DNA of 64,000 nt from Allomyces macrogynus ATCC 38327. Its lineage: Eukaryota; Blastocladiomycota; Blastocladiomycetes; Blastocladiales; Blastocladiaceae. Made by a program: the position numbers and the translations under genes. Within the stretch, counting starts at the first letter, position 1; every line of letters starts with the position of its first letter. Where the stretch lies: assembly GCA_000151295.1 (NCBI GenBank), contig GG745341.1:282494-346493 (forward strand), written 5' to 3'. The notes below the pieces were generated by a model. It searched no databases and was not told where the DNA came from. It saw nothing but the letters and a program-made list of their open reading frames with translations. This document shows, in pieces, positions 11,106 through 21,562 of this stretch.

Positions 11106-13504
11106 ATGTCCGGACCGGCGCCGCCAGCCCGCATCAAGAAACTCGACGCGACCGTCGTCAATCGCATCGCCGCGGGCGAAGTGATCCACCGGCCCGCGCA
11201 CGCGCTCAAGGAACTGCTCGAGAACGCGCTCGACGCGGGCGCAACGTCGGTCGCCGTGACCGTCAAGGACGGCGGTCTCACCCTGCTGCAAATCCAAGAC
11301 AACGGCAGCGGCATCCACGCTGACGACCTGCCTGTCCTCTGCGAGCGGTTCACTACCTCGAAACTGCGCGCCTACGATGACCTGACCCGGATTGCGACCT
11401 ACGGGTTCCGCGGCGAAGCGCTCGCGTCCATTTCGCACGTGGCGCACTTGACAGTCGTGACACGCACGGCCGACTCACCCGTGGCCTACCGCGCGCAGTA
11501 TGCCGACGGCAACTTGGTCCCCGCGCCTGGGCAGACGAAACCGGCGCCGAAACCGTGTGCCGGCAACCAAGGGACGCTGATCCAGGTGGAGCAGCTGTTT
11601 TACAATGTGCGCAACCGGCTCAAGGCCATGAAACCGGCCAACGACGAGTACCACCTCGTGCTCGACGTGGTCGCGCGGTACGCCGTGCACAACGCGCAAG
11701 TCGCCGTGTCGCTGCGGAAAGCCGGTGCGGGAAGTGTGGCCGATGTCGCGACGACGGGCGGCGGGACGCCCGCAGACAAGATCAAGATCGTCTACGGCGC
11801 CGCTGTGGCCAAAGAGCTGTTGAGCATTGACGACACGGTCGCGCACGACTGCCAAATGACGGCGCTTGTCACGAACCCGAATTATTCGACCAAGAAATTC
11901 ACGTTCTTGCTCTTCATCAACAGTAGGTCTTTCTCCACCCGAATATCATTTCATTTCGCGCGCTGACACGAACCTAAACCTCAATAGATCGGCTCGTCGA
12001 GTCACCCAAGCTCAAGCGCGCGCTCGACGCGCTCTACGCGCCCTTCATGCCCAAGGGCATGCACCCGTTTGTCTACCTTGCCCTAACGCTCCCGCCACAC
12101 AAGGTCGACGTCAACGTGCACCCGACCAAGCAGCACGTGCAGTTCCTGCACGAAGAGGAGATTATTGCCGCGATCCGCGACCGCGTTCTGAAGGAGCTGC
12201 AGTCGGCCAATGCGTCGCGGCATTTCGCGGTTCAGACGCTCTTGCCCGGGTCGACGCAGGGCGGAGCGCTGGGGCTGGCGCGCGCGCCGAGTGGACCGGC
12301 TACGGCGAGCGGGACTACTTCGGAGCCGAGCGGCGGCACGAGGAGCGGCACCGCGGCCGCTAACGTGGCCGAGCAGAACGAGATTGCCGAGGACGACATG
12401 CTCGTGGATGGTGACGAAGACTTTGTCCAGCCTCCACCGCCATCCGCCCCACCACGCTCGCGCCCGCCGACTCGGCCACCATCCACGGCGCCGTCCCAGC
12501 TCGTCCGCACTGATGCACGCGCAACCACACTCGACCAATTCTTCACCGTCACCCCGCGTGCCTCTGCTTCTGCCACCGTCAACGCTACTCAAGACGATGC
12601 CGCGGCGTCCGTGGCCCCAACCGTCGGTACCACCCCCGCGCGCGGCCCCACCCCCGTCGTCGACGACACCGCCGACCCCTTCCTCCCACTGCACGGCGAG
12701 ACGCGCGACCTCGGTCTCACCTCGATCACCGAGCTCGCCGCGGCCGTCGCGGCCAATGCTGATCCTGACGTGACAGCCGTCTTTGCCGAGCACAAGTACG
12801 TGGGCCCCGCGCGCGGCACGCTCGTGCTCGTGCAAGCCGGGACGGCATTGTACCTGGTCGACGCGCACACGGCCATGCACGAGTGGGGGTACCAGCGCGC
12901 GCTCGAACTGTTTGCGAATTTCCCGGCGGCGAGGTTCGATGCACCCGTCGATGTGCGCGTGGCGGTACGCGTTGCGCTGGATATGGAGGAAGCCGGATGG
13001 ACGGAGGGGTTGCCGCCAAAGGACACGATTGCCGAGGTGCGTGTTTCGTCTTTTATGTTTTCCCAGTGGAGAGGGTGAGGATTGTCAGGAATTGACGCTT
13101 TGTGGGGACTGTAGACCGTCACGGCCCTGCTCGTCTCGCGCGCTGACATGTTGCTCGACTACTTTTCCATGGAATTCACGGCCGACGGCCACCTCCTGTC
13201 CGTTCCGCGCCTACTCGCGCGGTACGCGCCGCCCGCGAGCAACATCCCGCTTTTCCTGCTACGGCTCGGGACGGAGGTCGACTGGGACGAAGAATTGCCG
13301 TGCATGCAGGGCGTCTTGGCCGAGATCGGGCTCTTGTACTCACCTATCGCCATCGACACGCCCGACGGGACCTCGAGCCATACGCTGCAACACGTCCTGT
13401 TCCCGGCGTTGCGGTCGCTGCGCGCGTCGAGGGAGGGCGCAGGCGCGACAGTGGTCAGGGTCGCGAATCTGCACGAGTTGTACAAGGTGTTTGAGCGATG
13501 CTGA
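11106..13504 (+). CDS. MLH1: MLH1, DNA mismatch repair protein (MutL homologue)
   Basis: MutL-family ATPase of post-replicative mismatch repair and meiotic crossing over. Exons: 11106-11922, 11988-13036 and 13115-13504 (introns 65 and 78 bp), 751 residues. GHKL ATPase motifs are intact: [10 protein letters not shown], the catalytic Glu in [22 protein letters not shown], and [15 protein letters not shown]. The transducer domain has [19 protein letters not shown] Pro/Thr/Ala linker follows, then the C-terminal dimerisation domain ([23 protein letters not shown]). The protein ends in FERC, the conserved MLH1 terminus that completes the PMS2/PMS1 endonuclease site. Length matches fungal MLH1. An upstream in-frame ATG exists at 10980. 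Confidence 0.96.
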
Positions 13505-13771
13505 TCCGCGCAAATGAAATCTTCGCCCTGTCCTTCGCATTTGGTATTTCGAGTCAGTCTTCTGCGCGACTTGAGCAAGAGCGGCAGCGTCGCGCATGCT
13601 GTCGCCCAGCTGGCTTGCCCACTTGTCCAAGTCCTGTCCGGCGCTGACGGGCATTCCGGTCGTACTCGGCGACACCATGAGCGACAAGCAAAAACGGCCA
13701 GACGCGTCCTCGCACGCACTCTCCCGCGCTCCACTTTGATCTCGCTTTTTGGCCCGCGGCCGTGCTAAACA

Positions 13772-16700
13772 ATGCCCCCAAAGACGTCCAAGAATCAGCG
13801 GCAGCAGCAAACGCAGCAGCAGCAAGCGCGGCAACAGCAACAGCAACAGCAGCATCAACAACCCGGGCGTGGCCGCGGCCGCGGCAGGGAGCGCGGTCGG
13901 GGCCGTGGTCGGGGTCGTGGTCGTGCCGGATCAGCAGCGCTGTCGATCCAACTACCGTAACAACCGGTCGTGCAGCAAGGGCCGGAGCGCGTCTAGGCCG
14001 TGCAACGGCATCGGCCGCAACAGCAAGCCCGCAGCGCTCCGTCAGCTGCTGTTGCCGTGCAACAGGGAGAAACCATGATGCGTCTCGTCCAGCAGCGGCT
14101 CGCCACAACGCCGCACTTCTCCAAGTCGTTTGTGCCCCGCCCTCGGTTTGGCGAGGTTGGGACCCGCACCAAGGTGATTGCGAACCACTTCAAATTCACC
14201 AAGATCCCGACCAAGACCATTTATCACTACGACGTCGTTAGTACGTGACTTCCCGAGCGCGCAGTTGCTGTTGTCAGAGGTTGGAGCAGATCGGCGACTG
14301 ACGCTCGTCCTTGCAGCCGCCAGTCGATCCAGAACCTTCCAAGACTGTCGTGGCCAAGGTCTGGAATCAATGGGAAACGACGCATCAGGCGAACGCTGTC
14401 GTGGTATGTGATTTTTTGTTTGGCTGCGACTCTACTCAGAACCATCATCTTGCTAATCACCACTGTCGTTCTTGCTTGCAAGCCTTTGACGGCGTCAAGA
14501 ACGCCTACTCGCCGCACGCCGTGACATCGGGCAACGTGACCGTCGCGCTCCCGCCCAACCTGGACGCGCCGCCAACGTGTCGTGCGCCCAAGGATTTCAA
14601 GGTCACGCTGACCAAGGTCAAGGAGATCAACCTGGCCGAACTCGACGCGTATGTCGCCAGCAAGGTCGAGATCAACGAGCGCATCCTGTCATGCATCCAG
14701 GCCATGGACATTGTGTTCCGGCACACGGCGGGCAAGACGATGATGGTCCGTTATTGGACCCTCCACTCACACAGTTGCCGTCATTGGTGCGCACCGTTTT
14801 TGGCCGTGAATCTCATCCACCCTTTTGTCGGGCTCTTGGTGTAGGCCTCGGGACGCAATTTCTTCGCGTGCGGCAGCACCCCAGCGCCGATCAAAGGTGG
14901 GCCCGAGCTGTGGTCGGGCCTGTTCCAGTCAGTGCGCCCGGGCAACAAGGCCATGACGCTCAACGTCGACACGGCCTACACGGCCTTCTACAAGGCCATT
15001 TCGGTCGTGCAGTTTGCGCACGAGGCGCTCAACAAGCAGCGGCTCCCGGCCAACCAGGAACTCATGTTCCGCGACCGGTCCAAGCTCGAAAAGCTGCTGC
15101 GTCAAGTGATTGTGATCGCGACGCACCGCCGCGACTCGAATCTGCGGCACCGCGTCCTGCGGCTGTCGCGCGAGGGCGCTGACCGGTGCATGTTCATCTA
15201 CACGCCTGAGGGCGGCGCGCCGCAGGAACTGTCGGTCGCGCAATACTTCAAGATCAAGTACGGCCTTTTGCTGCAGTACCCCAAGCTGCCATGTCTCGTC
15301 GTCGGCACGCTGGAAAAGTCGGTCATGCTCCCCATGGAGTACGCGACGATTGCGCCCGAACAAAAGTTCCACGGCAAGCTCGAAGAGTACCAGACGTCGG
15401 ACGTGATCAAGATCGCCGCCAAGAGGCCCAACGAGCGGCAGGCCGAGATCATGCGCCTGTTTGCGTCGCTGAAGCTTCACGAGAACCAGTACCTACAGGC
15501 GTTTGGGATCGAAGTCAACGCGCAGCCCATGGCCATTGACGCGCGCATTCTCGACGCGCCAACGCTTGCGGTTGGTGACAGCCGCCAGAAGACGCCGTGC
15601 GACGAGACATGGAACTGTGTTGACATGCGCGTGGTCAGCCCGGCGCGGATCACATCGCTCGGCGTGCTCAGCTTTTCCGACACGTGGCGCGCGCTGGAGG
15701 GACAGATCGCCGACTGGATGGGCGGGTTCTTTGAGACGGCCGAACAGATGGGGTTCGGGTTCAACCCGAAGAAAGGGACCAAGGACAACTACCCGATCCA
15801 CTTTGCGCACAGCAGCCCGGAGGGCGTCGAGGCTGCGCTGCGGGCCATCTACCAGGCGATGGGGAACGCGTTCAACCAGGAGCCGCAGCTGCTCGTGTGC
15901 TTGCTGCCGACCAAGTCGGCGGCCATGTACGCCAAGATCAAGCAAATTGGCGACACGGTGCTTGGCGTGCCGACGCAGTGTCTCGTGCTCAACAAGGTGC
16001 AGCACGCCAGCGCGCAGTACTGGGCCAATGTCGCGCTCAAGGTCAACACCAAGGTGTCGGGCGCCTACATTAACTTTCGGCTTGCGCAGTCGTGCTTCTT
16101 TACCGAGTCGACGATGCTCGTCGGCGCTGACGTGACGCACCCGGCGCCCGGCACGGACCAGCCGTCGATTGCGTGCATGGTCGCGTCGCTCACAGGCCAC
16201 TCGGCCGACCGGTACGCGACTGTGACGCGGCAGCAGCCGCACAGCCGACAAGAGGAGCTTGGTGACTGCGCGGGCATGTTTGAGCAGCTGCTGCACGCCT
16301 ACTTGGCCAAGAACAACCAGTCGTTCCCTCGGCGCGTCCTGTTTTACCGCGACGGCGTGTCCGAGGGCCAGTTTGCGGCCGTGCACGACATCGAGGTGCG
16401 CGCTATAAAGGGCGTGCTCGATTGCTTGGGCGCGCGAGAGACCAAGCTGATGTTTGTTGTGGTGCAAAAGCGGCACCACACGCGCTTCTTTGCGGCCAAG
16501 CAGGGCCAGGGCATGACCAACAAGACGGGCATTCTCAAGGCCGGTACTGTGGTCGACCGCGGCGTGACCGACCCGACAAATTTTGATTTCTTCCTGTAGT
16601 CGCATGCAGCTGTGCAGGGCACAGCGCGACCGACGCGGTACGTGGTTCTGCACGACGAGGTGCATTGGACTGCCGACGATTTGCAGCAGTTCATGTACAA

Positions 16701-16908
16701 CTTGTGCTACACATATGCGCAGTGCACGCGGTCCGTCTCGGTCGTGCCGCCCGCTTACTACGCGCGCTTGGCGTGTTCCCGCGCGCGGCACCATCTCGCG
16801 GGCGGAGCGGATGCGTCTGGAGCAACGGGATCTGCGTCGAACGGCACTGGTTCGGCCGGGATTCCCAAGGTCTCGGATAAGCTGAAGGAGTCGATGTATT
16901 TCATGTGA
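13772..16908 (+). CDS. Argonaute (AGO-clade), with an in-frame TAG in the PIWI domain
   Basis: Core protein of RNA silencing, binding small guide RNAs. Predicted exons: 13772-13956, 14035-14236, 14317-14407, 14483-14745 and 14845-16908. Order: Gln/RG-rich N-terminus; N domain ([26 protein letters not shown]); DUF1785 (GRNFFACGS); PAZ (residues about 290-410); MID; PIWI. PIWI residues: Asp in LVGADVTHP (about 675), Glu in SRQEELGD (about 716), Asp in [11 protein letters not shown] (about 749). The frame meets TAG at 16597-16599 (codon 832) right after NFDFFL, yet the conserved continuation [12 protein letters not shown]...[13 protein letters not shown] runs in the same frame to TGA at 16906. 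Without readthrough the product is 831 residues and lacks the last 100. The fourth catalytic position reads AYYARL, Arg instead of His (codon 888). The TAG may be real, a readthrough site, or a base error. Confidence 0.9.
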
Positions 16909-18261
16909 TTCGTGGATGTTGTTGGTGTTGTTGTCGGAGCATGGTTTCGGTTTGTGTCGTGGCGCACAATGGTCATTGCCCATTGGTTTGTTTTATGGCC
17001 ATAATGCAACGTTGTGATGCTGTTCTTGAAATCGACCTCGCTATTGAATGGACCACTTCGTTGACCTCGATGACAATACATTTGGAGTGGTGTGTGCGAT
17101 TTCTTCACATGTGACAACGTTGCATCCAGCGTCTATCACACACAAGTGTCGGACAAGTAATCGCCATAAGCTTTCCTCTCACTCGTGAGTATGAGATACG
17201 CAAGCCGCGCCCAAGAGCGCACGATCCGCTAATACTTTGGTGTTTCCTGCAAAGCAGCGTTTCTGTCGAGTTTAACACCACCACCGCCATTCCATGCGGA
17301 GAAGCAAGTTTCCACTTTCCTAAAATAAGAGTGGGTTCATGGATTGTCCCTCCGTCAGTTGGCTGATACTTTTACTTCATCATTGATGGAGGAACTGAAG
17401 AACTTGAATCGTTGTGAGCCGAAGACTCCTCCCTTGAAGTCGACAAAATGCGTGACGATGGTGGGCCGCCAAGAACGTGACAGGCGTCACGGCCAGAGCC
17501 AAACCAGACCTGACTGCCAACTTTGTCAAGCAAGTATGACAGCTCGTGCACGTGCAAGCCATTCCTGACCAATGCGCACAAAGTCGCGCACGGGATTTCG
17601 GCGTTCGCTTGAACTGTTTGTGAAATTCGTGGCGGCGCCGCTTGCACAATTTGGAGTGAGGCATAAGGATCAGGCCAAAGTATCAGGATGATATTTCGCA
17701 GGTAATTGTCTGTCCAAGGCGCTTGGTCTTGATCGATCACGATGCTGAAGAGGCGCGGCACGTGTTGTCTTGTACGGCCAACATATCCGTTCAGTGTCAG
17801 GCAATAATTTCTTGGGATTTGTGCTTGTTGATTGACCCCTGCTCAGATCCAGCTGCAAGCAGGCGCTTGGCTTCATTATTATGGTCCCGCTCTCGAACAG
17901 CGCCACAATGCCTGCGGCCATTCGGTTCCATTGCTGGTGTCAGCACTTTCTGGGGTGCACTGAATGTGTTCGACTGCGCGCAATATCAGGCGCATGACTG
18001 TGTTTGGGCCACCACGCGATCAAAACGAACACGAAATCAGTGAATCCTCGAGACCCTTCTCGTCCGACGGCTGATGTGCTGGTGGCCACGGCTCCAGGGC
18101 ATCATCCTTGCCTTGTAGGGCAGCTTGTGCTTCAACGTCACCCAAAAATAATGGGAGTCGGTCGGTGGAGCAGCAAACTCTTGATGCACTGAAAACAGAA
18201 GGCTACTAAATGTATTTATGGGGGAACACCAAAAAACGAAACATGAGAAACCAAAAAAAAC
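16909..18261. other. Gene-poor stretch, no confident gene
   Basis: About 1.35 kb of lower GC content between the Argonaute and bL17m. A minus-strand frame at 17372-17761 (129 codons, with QAPWTDNYLRNIILILWPD) has a plausible protein composition but no in-frame context, family or start that I can defend. A plus-strand frame overlaps it at 17723-18043. It may be a decayed gene or a spliced gene I could not assemble. Confidence 0.4.
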
Positions 18262-19145
18262 CTAGACGGCCAAATGTTGGTTGGTGATCTTGGTGCGCTT
18301 CTTGTCCTTGATCGACACCTTGGCGACCTCCACAATACTCGTCCGGCGCTTGACCTTAACGACATGCCGCGGCTTGCCGTGACGGTCGCGGTCACCCAAC
18401 GCCTCGACCCACACCTTCTTGTCGACGCGAATCTCCTGGCCCTTCTTCAACGTCTTGACCTCCTGGTGTCCCTCGGGCAAGAACGGCATCTGCGCGACGC
18501 GCGTCAACTTGTTCTCCACCTTTTCCAATGCGCGCATGCGCCGCAACAGGTTGCCCTTGGTCTCGCCATCGAGCCACGGCTTATCCTTGGCGGCCCGTGC
18601 CGTGACCCCGTCGACCTCGCGCAACTGCGCGCGCAGCTGCTTTTGCTTGGCATGCAACGCCGGCAATTGCTGCGCGGCCATGGCAATTTTCGTGTCGCCG
18701 GGCGCGTCCACGTATTCGAGGATGGCGGTCGGTGACGAGTCGCGCGGGTTGAACCCGGTCTTGATGATGCGCGTGTACCCGCCGGGACGGTTGGCGTACC
18801 GCGCGGCGAGGGCATCAAAGAGCTTGGGCATCGTGATCGAATGTTGCTACCGAAATTGACGGCAAGGGGTCAGGCGCTGAGCGCAAGTGGGCGCGTGGGG
18901 TGCGCCGATGCGAGCGAGCGTAGCTAGCGTACGAAGAGGAACGCGGCGGCAGCCTTGCGTGCCTGCGGCGTGTTCTTCTTGGCGAGCGTGATCATCTTGT
19001 CGGCGAGCGCTTGCGCCTCCTTGGCTTTGGGCAGCGTGGTCGTGATGCGGTCGTGCAGCACGAGTGCCGAGACGAGGTTGCGAAGCAATGCGCGCCGGTG
19101 CGACGAGTCGCGGCCGAGCTTGCGGAGCGCAAGACCGTGACGCAT
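18262..19145 (-). CDS. Mitochondrial ribosomal protein bL17m
   Basis: Protein of the large mitochondrial ribosomal subunit. Two exons, 18933-19145 and 18262-18846 (intron 86 bp, in phase), encode 265 residues. The N-terminus is classic bL17: [20 protein letters not shown], then [20 protein letters not shown] and [21 protein letters not shown], with the expected start at the first Met. Bacterial bL17 would end soon after; here a roughly 150-residue Lys/Arg-rich extension follows ([30 protein letters not shown]), as is common for mitochondrial ribosomal proteins. It terminates with TAG, showing that TAG is a normal stop in this genome. It is divergent from DBT. Confidence 0.92.
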
Positions 19146-19743
19146 GGTGGAAGTGGTGCTTGAGGTTGGTCACAGGTCGCGGCCGTTAGGGTCGGCGGAA
19201 GGGGTGGTTGCAGCGCGGTTGGCCGCGGAAATGGACGCGGATCGGACCGCGAACTAGTGGATGTTGCTCGAGGCCGCGAATGCAGCAAGTTTTCGGGCGG
19301 CTCAGGGTGGTTGCTGGCCGTGCCGGTGCGGATTTGCGAATGGTGCGACCGGGATTACCATCAACGGCGGTGAGCAGAGTGACCAGCGAACCACAGTCAG
19401 GTCACGAGAAATTGTAGTAAATGAGATGGTTGTGGCAGGCCGGAGCAACCCGGACATTGCCCGCAAAATCCCGGCCGTCGGTCATTGCAGCGGCAGTGCA
19501 GTGCCACGGCGTTGCCGTTCGCGCAGCTTTGGGCCCCAACAGGCTGATCACTCGCGCCGCCAACGACAACGACCAACCGTCCCACCATCAAGTCCCGCAC
19601 CGGCCGACAATCCTTGCTCCCTCTCCCCGCGCTCTTGGACCAACTCGCTCCCTTCGGCTTGCACGACCCGCTGCTGCTGCAACTGCACCCGCCCGCTCGC
19701 TCCACCGACTTCTCTTCCAAGGCCAACCTCGAGCTCCACTGCC
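19146..19743. promoter_or_regulatory. Bidirectional promoter region bL17m / DBT
   Basis: About 600 bases between two divergent nuclear genes for mitochondrial proteins. I see no clear TATA element and no distinct repeat. Confidence 0.4.
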
Positions 19744-21374
19744 ATGCACCGCATCGCCGTCCAATCCGCTGCTCGTGCCGCCCGTCGGGCTCTGGCACCC
19801 GCTGCTCGCCGCCCTGCGACGGCTGCACGTGTCGCCATGCAGCAGGCCATGGCGCGCACGGCGGTGGTCGCAGTTGTGCCGCGCATCGCGCACTTCCACG
19901 CTTCGGCGCGCGCCATGGCGGGTGGTGCCGACCCGATGCCCTCGGCCGACGGTGTTGTACCGTTTTTGCTTGCGGATATCGGCGAAGGTATCACCGAGTG
20001 CGAGATTACGCAGTGGTACGTGGTGGTTGTTGGCTCCCTGTGCAAATTTCCGCCTGTTCGTTGTTTTAACAGATGTGTTCTTCGCGCGGTTCAGGTTCGT
20101 CAAGGAGGGCGACGAGATTGCCCAGTTTGACAAGATTTGCGAAGTGCAGAGTGACAAGGCCGCTGTCGAGATTTCGTCGCGGTTCGACGGCAAGATCACC
20201 AAGCTGCACTACCCCGTCGGCGCCATGGCCAAGGTCGGCTCCCCACTCGTCGACATTCAGCTCGAGGGCCACGACGCCTCGGCCGCTGCTGCCCCTGCTC
20301 CCGCTGCCGAACCTGCTCAGGCGGCTGCTCCCGCCCCCGCAGCCGCGCCTGCTGCTGCCCCTGCTGCTTCTGCTGCCCCTGCCGCTGCTCCCGCACCGAT
20401 TTCGGACGGCCCCGTGTTCGCGACCCCCGCGGTCCGCCGCGTCGCGCGCGAGAACAACGTCGACCTGCGCCTGGTGCGTGGCACGGGCAAGGCCGGCCGC
20501 GTGCTCAAGGAGGACGTGCTGCGGTTCGTGCAGAACGGCAGCGTTGCCGAGTCCCCCGCTCCCGCTGCCCCCCGCGCCGCCGCGCCCGCCCCCGCCGCTG
20601 CTCCCGCGCCGGCGCCGGTTGCTGCTGGCGAAGGCCGTGCCCGCTGACGATGATGCAAAAGGCCATGTTCAAGTCGATGACGCGGTCGCTGTCGATTCCG
20701 CACTTCGGGTACGCCGATGAGATTGAGCTCGACGCGCTGATGGCCGTCCGCGCTGAGATCAACGCGCAGTTCGCGGCCATGGGCGATGCCGCGCCCCGTG
20801 CCCAAGATCTCCTACATGCCCGCTGTTCATCAAGGCCTACTCGCTCGCGCTCAATGAGTTCCCGCTGCTCAACTCGCAGCTGGTCGTGGACGCGACCGCG
20901 GCCAACCCGGAAACCACCGCCAAGCTCGTCTCGCGCCCGCAGCACAACGTTTCGATCGCCATGGACACACCCAACGGTCTCATGGTCCCGAACATCAAGA
21001 ACGTGCAGGTCAAGTCGGTTCTCGAGGTCGCCGCGGAAATGGCGCGGTTGCAGGCGGCCGGTCAAAAGGGTCAGCTGGCACAGGCCGACTTGACGGGCGG
21101 CACAATCACGCTGTCGAACATTGGCGCGATTGGCGGGACCTACATGAGTCCCGTGGTCGTCACGTCGGAACTGTGTATTGCCGCGCTCGGCAAGGTCGCG
21201 CGCGTGCCCAAGTTTGCAGGCAGCAAGTCGAACGAGGTCGTCGCGCGGCATGCGATGCCCGTCTCGTTCTCGGCCGATCACCGTGTCGTCGATGGCGCGA
21301 CGGTCGCGCGGTTCGCGCAGCGGTGGAAGCAGTACCTCGAGCACCCGATGTCGATGCTCGCGGCGATGAAGTAG
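19744..21374 (+). CDS. DBT: Branched-chain 2-oxoacid dehydrogenase E2 (DBT), frame broken
   Basis: Dihydrolipoyl transacylase core of the mitochondrial BCKDH complex (Val/Leu/Ile breakdown). Exon 1 (19744-20015) encodes an Arg/Ala presequence and [16 protein letters not shown]; exon 2 begins at 20095 with [18 protein letters not shown] and the lipoyl site SDKA. A long Ala/Pro linker, the subunit-binding domain ([16 protein letters not shown]) and the catalytic domain ([43 protein letters not shown]) follow. E2 of BCKDH is preferred over other E2s by IPHFGYADE and the lipoyl region. The reading frame changes three times: near 20640 (before [10 protein letters not shown]), near 20795 and near 20821, with conserved protein on both sides each time. 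These look like assembly indels; a pseudogene is less likely because everything else is conserved. Confidence 0.85.
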
Positions 21375-21562
21375 GATGGTGGTTTCTGGTGTTTGTTGTT
21401 CGTTTTGTTCTTCTCGCTGTACTCTGCCCCATCAAGTCCGGGTTTTTTTGCTTGCCGTTTGTCTCGTTTTCGGTCGCCAAGTGCGGCCGGTTCATATCAG
21501 TTTCCGAAATACATTAGTCGCACTCGTTTGCTCCTCCAACGACCATTCCTCTCGCAAGTCTC

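Noticed and set aside
16597..16599. Reassigned TAG codon (alternative genetic code) as explanation for the Argonaute stop
   Set aside because: TAG is the terminal stop in bL17m, DBT, CMC4 and the first P450 gene in the same window, so a code change is unlikely.
16590..16615. A tiny intron removing the Argonaute TAG
   Set aside because: The only GT..AG pair around it (CCT|GTAGTC...GTGCAG) is about 22 bases, well below every other intron here, and would delete conserved residues.
15493..16983. 496-codon open frame on the minus strand opposite the Argonaute
   Set aside because: Its composition is Arg/His/Leu-rich with no family signal; it mirrors the GC-rich coding strand of a clearly conserved gene.
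20618..20661. 44-base intron to repair the first DBT frame change
   Set aside because: It restores frame but excises the conserved QKAM motif and is shorter than nearly all introns in the window.
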